DNA of 64,000 nucleotides, from assembly GCF_000013345.1 (NCBI RefSeq), contig NC_007777.1, positions 1,364,001 through 1,428,000 on the forward strand, in the 5' to 3' direction. Both the position numbers and the translations under genes were made by a program. Origin of the DNA: Frankia casuarinae. GTDB lineage: Bacteria; Actinomycetota; Actinomycetes; Frankiales; Frankiaceae. The notes below the pieces were generated by a model. The model was not told where the DNA came from, made no database searches, and saw only the letters and a program-made list of their open reading frames with translations. Of the stretch, positions 59,157-64,000 are shown in pieces (the first letter of the stretch is position 1; every line of letters begins with the position of its first letter).

Positions 59157-60108
59157 GCCGGTACTGGGATCTCTTCTCGGCGATCTCCGTGGGGGTGAGC
59201 CTGCCCGCCGTTCTGATCGGTCGCGGAGCCCGCGGGCACGTCGCCGGGTCCGGGCCGATGGTCGGTGCGCCGAGAAGATCACGGGTTCGGCTCGGCATCC
59301 CCACCAGCTGGAGGAGGGCGCCGCGTCGCCGCGTCAGCATGCTGCGCCGCAGCGTCCCGGGCGTCACCAATAGTCGGCTACCGCCCACGGCGACCGGCTG
59401 CAGCCAGGACATCGTCACCGCCGCGAGTGCCGCGAGCGGGTTGCTGGTAGCCCCGAGCAGGATGGCGGCGTCCCGCAGCGCGGGCAGCACCCGTCTGGCG
59501 GGCTCCCACGCATAGGCGGCGCGGTGCACGGACAGCCGGGTGCGCCCGTCGTCCGGCTCGGCACCGACCAGGCCGGGCAGCACGGCGAGGTCGGTGGACG
59601 CGGCGGCGTGCCGTTTGCACGTCTCGAGCACGGCCACGAGCTCGGCCTCGGTGAGGTCGGTGAGGTCGGTGAGATCGGTGCTGTCCGCGGTGGTGAGGCC
59701 GGTGCGGGCCAGCACCTCTGCATCGACGAGCACCGCTTGGAAGGCACCGCGACCGCGGGCCAGCCGGGCTGACCGGTAGGTGGACGGGTCGACCATCCGC
59801 GCCAGGTCGAGGATCCGGTGCGCCGACATCTCGGCCGGGACCAGGTCGAGGACCTCGCAGCCGTGCCGACGCGCGTACGCGTCGGCCGCGCGGCGATGCT
59901 CGGGGCCGAGACGCACTCCGGAAGCGAGGAGGAGGACGTACGGCGGACGCTGCGCGTGAGGGTCGTCCGAGCCGGGCGCGCCCCCCGGGGGCCCATGGTC
60001 CACCGATTCGATGACGTCGATGGCACCTACCCGGCCGCGCAGCCGGATGCTGTTGAGGCCGATCCCCACACACGCGGCTACCGGGAGCCAGCCACGACGC
60101 CTCACCAT
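59147..60108 (-). pseudogene. methyltransferase gene, 5' part (split by ISAs1-type IS)
   Basis: ATG 60108 has AGAGGAGG four bases upstream. About 320 residues remain: a hydrophobic N-terminus (RRRGWLPVAACVGIGL), an unrecognised domain (PYVLLLASGVRLGPEHRRAADAY), an LTDLTDLT repeat, and the end LTPTEIAEKRSQYRRELA. The frame then enters the IS and stops at 59113. Joining to 57501 gives RRELAGGLDRFLESPRTTCPWC and a continuous 650-codon gene. The end segment resembles the usual start of this methyltransferase family, so the N-terminal domain may be a fusion. Confidence 0.85.
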
Positions 60109-60333
60109 CGGCCTCCTCTGAATATTTGATCCGCATCCGGTCCGCTGTCGGGAAGCCCCCGCAAAATACCTCTTGCCTCCGAATTGCAGCCGAAGCTTCA
60201 CCGACCGCTCCGCGCTGCGCGGCTGAACCGGGTGGTCAGGCTGAACCGGGGCGGAACACGCAGCTGGGTTCGGCCGCACCCGCCGCGGCACGGGAGAACG
60301 TCACCGCAGGCACGCCGGAGCCCTGCGTCAGGG

Positions 60334-60606
60334 TCACGGGACTGGTCTGATTTTGATCTCCAGCTCTGGCGGTGGTCCGGCGGTGGGCGCGTCCTGGGCG
60401 AGGCGGTTCCAGAACTGCTCGACCATGGGTTGCAGCGGGCGAGGGCCGAGTTCGCGGATCAGGATGCCCAGCGCCTGGGTGTGCTCTGGATCGGGCTTGG
60501 TGGAAATGCCGGCGGCACGTAGGTCGCGGACCTGGCTGAGGGTGAGGTCGGCGAGCAGGATGATCAGCTGACCGTTTGTATAGCCTGCCGTACCGTCGGA
60601 CAGCAT
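60334..60606 (-). CDS. small hypothetical protein
   Basis: About 90 residues from ATG 60606. Codon third positions are strongly G/C as in real genes here, and the chain looks folded ([21 protein letters not shown], then [22 protein letters not shown]). No ribosome site is evident, and the 5' end overlaps the chimeric remnant on the opposite strand by two bases, so it may itself be a fragment. The family is not recognised. Confidence 0.4.
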   Translation of the reverse strand: MLSDGTAGYTNGQLIILLADLTLSQVRDLRAAGISTKPDPEHTQALGILIRELGPRPLQPMVEQFWNRLAQDAPTAGPPPELEIKIRPVP

Positions 60607-60940
60607 GAGTATCCGAGAAGCCGTCATCGTCAACACCGCGTCGACCGCGGCCTTTGCAAGGCAGATCGGCCAGACCGCCTACTCCGCCTCGAAGGGCGGG
60701 CTGCCCGAGGTGACCCTCGGGGTGATCCCGGGCGCGGGCGGCACCCAGCGGCTGGTGCACGCGGCCGGCAAGGCCACGGCGATGCGGATGCTGCTCACCG
60801 GCGAGCCGATCATCGCCGCCGACGCGCTCGCCGACGCGCTCGCCGCCAGGCTGGCCGCCGAGGTCGTCCCCGACACCGGAACCCTTGCCACCGCGACGAA
60901 AATCGCCGAACGGATCACCGACAACTTTACCGGCCACTGA
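60605..60940 (+). pseudogene. chimeric remnant: SDR fragment joined to enoyl-CoA hydratase C-terminal part
   Basis: 111 residues. Residues about 6-32 ([26 protein letters not shown]) are the catalytic-loop region of a short-chain dehydrogenase of the 3-hydroxyacyl-CoA type, with the YxxxK motif as YSASK. From residue 33 it becomes an enoyl-CoA hydratase ([23 protein letters not shown]). The Rossmann half of the first gene and the front of the second are missing. An in-frame deletion between two adjacent beta-oxidation genes best explains it. It precedes an intact acyl-CoA dehydrogenase by 9 bp. Confidence 0.75.
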
Positions 60941-60949
60941 GGACAGACT

Positions 60950-62095
60950 ATGACCTACCGATCATCGTGGATGACCGAGGAGCTCGACCAGCTCCAAAAC
61001 CTCACCCGCACCTTCCTGGCCAAGGAATCCGAACCCAACCACGGGCGGTGGACCGAGCAGCACGCGGTCGACCGCGAGTTCTGGAACAAGGCCGGCGAGA
61101 TCGGCCTGCTGTGCATCAGCTGCCCCATTGAGTACGGCGGCGGTGGCGGCACGTTCGCGCACGAGGCCGTGGTGTTGCGCGAGCAGGGCTACATCGCCGA
61201 CGACTGCTGGGCCTACCTGGTGCACAGCCCGATCGTCGCGCACTACATCAACGCCTACGGCAACCACGAGCAGAAGCAGCGCTGGCTGCCCAGACTGGCG
61301 TCCGGTGAGTTCGTCGGCGCGATCGCGATGACCGAACCGGGCACCGGTAGCGACCTGCAGGCCGTGCGCACCACCGCCCGGCGTGAGGGTGACCATTACG
61401 TGATCAACGGTGCAAAGACGTTCATCACCAACGGTACCCACTGTGACCTGCTCATCATCGTGGCCCGCACCGGCAACGCGCCCGGCGGCAGAGGGCTGTC
61501 GCTGATCGTGGCGGAAACCCAGGGGCTGCCGGGGTTCGAACGCGGCCGGGTGCTGCAGAAGATCGGCGCGATGGGCACCGACACCCGCGAGCTGGCCTTC
61601 ACCGACATGCGGGTGCCTGCGGTCAACCTGCTCGGTCCGGCCGAGGGCCAAGGCTTCGTGCAGCTGGTACAGCAGCTGCCGCAGGAACGGCTGTCCATCG
61701 CGGTGAATGCCGCGGCCGCCGCCGAACACGCCGTCGACTTGGCCATCGCCTACGCCAAGGAGCGCACGGCGTTCGGCAAACCCCTGCTGGAATTCCAGAA
61801 CACCCGGTTCGTGCTCGCCGAGTGCCGTACCGAAGCGCTGGCGCTGCGCACCTTCATCGACCACTGCATCACCGAGCATGTGGCCGGCCGGCTCGACGGA
61901 GCAACCGCGTCCATGGCCAAATACCTGGCCACCGACAAGCAGTGCGAGATCGTCGACCGCTGCCTACAGATCTTCGGCGGCTACGGCTACATGACCGAGT
62001 ACCCCATCGCCCGCATGTACGCCGCCGCCCGCGTCCAGAGGATCTACGGCGGCACCAACGAAATCATGAAGGAGCTCATCGCCCGCTCCCTCTGA
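60950..62095 (+). CDS. acyl-CoA dehydrogenase
   Basis: 381 residues from ATG 60950, with GAGGAC upstream. FAD/acyl-CoA motifs: AIAMTEPGTGSDLQAVRTTA, YVINGAKTFITNG, GTDTRELAFTDMRVP, and the C-terminal signature QIFGGYGYMTEYPIARMYAAAR with the end YGGTNEIMKELIARSL. It introduces the alpha-beta double bond in acyl-CoA, passing electrons to ETF. It is intact although its upstream beta-oxidation partners are deleted. Confidence 0.92.
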   Translation: MTYRSSWMTEELDQLQNLTRTFLAKESEPNHGRWTEQHAVDREFWNKAGEIGLLCISCPIEYGGGGGTFAHEAVVLREQGYIADDCWAYLVHSPIVAHYINAYGNHEQKQRWLPRLASGEFVGAIAMTEPGTGSDLQAVRTTARREGDHYVINGAKTFITNGTHCDLLIIVARTGNAPGGRGLSLIVAETQGLPGFERGRVLQKIGAMGTDTRELAFTDMRVPAVNLLGPAEGQGFVQLVQQLPQERLSIAVNAAAAAEHAVDLAIAYAKERTAFGKPLLEFQNTRFVLAECRTEALALRTFIDHCITEHVAGRLDGATASMAKYLATDKQCEIVDRCLQIFGGYGYMTEYPIARMYAAARVQRIYGGTNEIMKELIARSL

Positions 62096-62114
62096 CCGGC
62101 AAGAGACCAACCAC

Positions 62115-62420
62115 GCCTGGAGCCGGGTCTGTTCGGTACGTGGGGGGTTCGGGGGGTTCGGCCCGCCCGGTGGACATGGCGGAACGACAAGGTCCGCCTC
62201 CGCGCGGACACGGTTTGCCTGGAGCCGGGTCTGTTCGGTACGTGGGGGGTTCGGGGGGTTCGGCCCGCCCGGTGGACATGGCGGAACGACAAGGTCCGCC
62301 TCCGCGCGGACACGGTTTGCCTGGAGCCGGGTCTGTTCGGTACGTGGGGGGTTCGGGGGGTTCGGCCCGCCCGGTGGACATGGCGGAACGACAAGGTCCG
62401 CCTCCGCGCGGACACGGTTG
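62115..62420. repeat. three 102-bp tandem repeats
   Basis: Units start at 62115, 62217 and 62319 (GCCTGGAGCCGGGTCTGTTC) and appear identical apart from the last bases. Each has a possible hairpin GTCCGC-CTCCGC-GCGGAC near its end. The unit length is a multiple of three, so frames stay open on both strands, but none has a start with a ribosome site. They lie between the dehydrogenase stop and the tRNA fragment. Confidence 0.9.
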
Positions 62421-62428
62421 ACCCAGAG

Positions 62429-62473
62429 TGGAGCGGGTGACCGGGATCGAACCGGCATGGCCAGCTTGGAAGG
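62429..62473 (-). tRNA. 3' half of tRNA-Gly (TCC), probable attachment site
   Basis: Read on the minus strand, the 45 bp from CTTCCAAGCTGG through the T-arm GGTTCGATCC to CACCCGCTCCA equal the 3' half of a tRNA-Gly with anticodon TCC and encoded CCA. Upstream sequence (GATCAAC) cannot form the anticodon 5' stem, so the gene is partial from the anticodon loop. This is the usual footprint of site-specific integration into a tRNA 3' end; an intact copy would lie to the right, outside the window. Confidence 0.8.
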
Positions 62474-62802
62474 TTGATCGCGGGCCTGTACGACCGCCAC
62501 CAGCCCGACCGCAGAGTGCCACGAACGGCACTGAGTGCCCTCTAGGCCGCCCACCTACTGGCCCGTAGATGGCCTGCCGGATCGCTACCGAGTAGGGCGT
62601 CTCCGGGCTGCTCAGGGCCTCGCGTTCGTCCCGCTTGTAAGCCACATCGTCACGGAAGGTAGTGGCCGGCAGTCTGCTAGCGCTAGCACCTACACCTGCT
62701 ATCGCTAGCAGGTGCGCTAGCAGTCCGCAGGCCGCCTGAGCAGCAGGCTAGCGGCTAGCAGGCTGACAGCTTTCCTCCCATCGACCCGCCAGGAGCCGCC
62801 TC
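62474..62802. other. left end of putative integrated element, non-coding
   Basis: It contains the GCTAGC palindrome cluster and, on the minus strand from GTG 62645, about 35 codons of plausible coding character (AYKRDEREALSSPETPYS) that then run through the tRNA fragment. No integrase is recognisable. The stretch probably carries the regulatory and recombination sites of the element. Confidence 0.45.
62675..62763. promoter_or_regulatory. cluster of GCTAGC palindromes
   Basis: A perfect 14-bp palindrome TGCTAGCGCTAGCA (62675-62688) is followed by CACCTGCTA-TCGC-TAGCAGGTG (62693-62714, perfect 9-bp arms) and three more TAGC-containing half-sites up to 62763, 40 bp upstream of the HTH gene. Dense repeated half-sites suggest binding by the adjacent HTH protein, an excisionase or a partition protein. 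Confidence 0.65.
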
Positions 62803-63246
62803 ATGCACCCTCATGTCACTCCTGCTAGCGGCGCGACGCCGCATCGCGAGCTGTCACCCTCGGCAACATCGGACGGAACCGCACCGTTGCCGTTTGGCGA
62901 CGCCTCGCCCATCGGGGAAGATGGCCCGGTGACCGCAGGATCGCCTGACCCGGACCTCGAATGGTGGACGACGTCCGACGTGGCTGAGTACCTCGGTGTC
63001 CGCGTTGGCACGGTCAGCAGCTACCGGATACGCGGCCAGATGCCAGAACCCGACCGGACGATCGGACGCACGCACGTTTGGCGGCCGCAACGCATCCTCG
63101 AATGGCACGCCGGACGTACCCGTGTAGGTGTTGGGGGACGCGCTCGAAGCGGCGCGACTTCCGCACCAGACGAGCAGGCGTCGGGCGAGCTGCAAACTGA
63201 TCCGGAATCGGAGATCGGCGAATTTGAGGTGAATTCAGGTGATTGA
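62803..63246 (+). CDS. HTH excisionase-like / MerR-type DNA-binding protein
   Basis: 147 residues. ATG 62803 has AGGAG eight bases upstream. Residues about 50-100 hold a MerR/HTH_17-type motif (WWTTSDVAEYLGVRVGTVSSYRIRGQMPEPD, then GRTHVWRPQRILEWHA), typical of excisionases and plasmid/ICE regulators. N- and C-terminal parts are disordered. Its place next to the tRNA attachment site supports a role in element excision or control. The stop overlaps the convergent regulator gene by 12 bp. The base composition is less GC-rich than in neighbours, as in transferred DNA. Confidence 0.75.
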   Translation: MHPHVTPASGATPHRELSPSATSDGTAPLPFGDASPIGEDGPVTAGSPDPDLEWWTTSDVAEYLGVRVGTVSSYRIRGQMPEPDRTIGRTHVWRPQRILEWHAGRTRVGVGGRARSGATSAPDEQASGELQTDPESEIGEFEVNSGD

Positions 63247-64000
63247 TTTGGAGAGGGCCTCTACTCGCTCGTTAAATTCCTGCACCACCGACAATCTGTG
63301 ATACGGTACAAGATGCTGTCTTACCTGCTTTACGTGCCCGACGCAGCGCGCTGAATCAACCTCATTCGTGAGAGCGTCAATCGCCTGGTTGCCAATTGCG
63401 CATGCACTGTCCGGATCACCCTGTTGAGCGTAGGTGTCAGCCAACAGGGCTTGACGCAAAGCCCCTTCCCGAGTGTCTGGACCTCCTGTAACACCGGTAG
63501 ACAGGGACAGGTGGTCGCGGGCACGCTCCCAATCCCCAAGGCGCATGTAGCAGTAGCCAACCTGCTCATTCATCTGAGCCTCATTGAACCAGTAGGACCA
63601 CGGTGGTTCTCCGTGACCGGGAGGATTTCCGCCGAAGACGTCGAAGGCGGCATCGATTGCCCGGCGCGTCTCGACCGCGTCTTTCAGGTTCGCGTACGCC
63701 TGGGCGGCCCTCATGTTCAGGATTGCCGAAACTGTCGGGCTGGTACCGGCGTAGCCTGTTCTCGCGCTGTCTGCGAATCTCGCTGACTCGGTGAACTGGC
63801 CGATGTCCTTCGCCTGGCAACTCATGAACCCGAGGATGTTCGCGCCGAGCGCGCGGTCTCCGGCGGTGTGGGCGCTGCGCAGCCCTGCGGTGAAAAAGCG
63901 TTGCGCTTGACCGTGGCGCCCCGCGTCAAACGAGAGCCACCCCGCCAGGCGCAGAAGCTCGGCAAGCATTCCGTAAAGGTCTCGGCTCACCGAGTCGGTG
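63235..64000 (-). CDS. TPR-type regulator, C-terminal part (cut by window edge)
   Basis: The frame is open to the window end; 254 residues are visible. It shows TPR-like helical pairs (LRLAGWLSFDAGRHGQAQRFF, ALGANILGFMSCQAKDIGQ, YCYMRLGDWERARDHL) ending with QEFNERVEAL. This is the C-terminal part of actinobacterial XRE-HTH/TPR regulators common on integrative elements. The HTH domain would be beyond the edge. GTG 63990 is internal, not a proven start. Confidence 0.75.
   Translation of the reverse strand, partial: TDSVSRDLYGMLAELLRLAGWLSFDAGRHGQAQRFFTAGLRSAHTAGDRALGANILGFMSCQAKDIGQFTESARFADSARTGYAGTSPTVSAILNMRAAQAYANLKDAVETRRAIDAAFDVFGGNPPGHGEPPWSYWFNEAQMNEQVGYCYMRLGDWERARDHLSLSTGVTGGPDTREGALRQALLADTYAQQGDPDSACAIGNQAIDALTNEVDSARCVGHVKQVRQHLVPYHRLSVVQEFNERVEALSKSIT

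Noticed and set aside
62115-62420. CRISPR array
   Set aside because: Units are 102 bp, contiguous and without variable spacers, and there are no cas genes in the window.
62076-62645. A 189-residue minus-strand frame through the tRNA fragment and the 102-bp repeats
   Set aside because: Most of it is translation of the repeats and a tRNA; only the first 35 codons look coding, so at best a gene remnant.

Overview
The window is GC-rich (roughly 70% or more), gene-dense DNA with frequent GTG starts, GGAG-type ribosome sites and 4-bp stop/start overlaps. It is chromosomal DNA of a filamentous actinomycete. The gene mix (two SpoIIE phosphatases, an MprAB-type two-component system, a Rv1747-like FHA-ABC exporter, an AftD-like arabinosyltransferase, a HspR-type heat-shock promoter) fits Frankia or a close relative. 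That genus call is inference from gene content only; there is no rRNA or other decisive marker in the window.

Layout. 1-22 kb is housekeeping and regulation: a cut-off DUF1254 gene, EttA (ABC-F), truncated haemoglobin GlbO, a GH13 glucosidase, a GAF-SpoIIE-HATPase phosphatase, an SDR with a C-terminal DUF2867-like domain, an HNH nuclease, an MscS channel, the coupled operon response regulator - histidine kinase - MalQ, a membrane protein with a DUF5130 protein, PepN, an AI-2E permease and RpiB. 22.9-34.2 kb is a surface-glycan region: GT2 glycosyltransferase, a 1322-residue AftD-like enzyme, a RyR-domain protein, a GT4 glycosyltransferase, a flippase and a Tat-exported protein. 34.2-56.3 kb is mixed: a TacAT-like toxin-antitoxin pair, an aldo/keto reductase, an acyltransferase-3, an ABC exporter pair, a CHASE3-HAMP-SpoIIE phosphatase, a DUF4230 protein, a stand-alone A-T-TE NRPS-like protein, Hsp20, exonuclease III, a RibD-C reductase, the FHA-FHA-ABC exporter, a GT4, a dihydroorotate dehydrogenase and a Lys/Asp-repeat secreted protein.

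56.5-64 kb is a plastic region. A complete 1635-bp ISAs1-family insertion sequence, with perfect 19-bp ends and a 10-bp target duplication, has split one methyltransferase gene. Removing the IS and one duplication copy restores an uninterrupted 650-codon frame (649 residues plus stop). Next come a chimeric SDR/enoyl-CoA hydratase remnant, an intact acyl-CoA dehydrogenase and three perfect-looking 102-bp tandem repeats. A 3'-half copy of tRNA-Gly follows and looks like one attachment site of an integrated element. Beyond it lie a cluster of GCTAGC palindromes, an excisionase-like HTH gene and a TPR regulator that runs off the right edge, so the element probably continues past the window.

Starts were moved from the longest open frame wherever a ribosome site or family length argued for it. 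Functional names are from family motifs read by eye; no database search was run.
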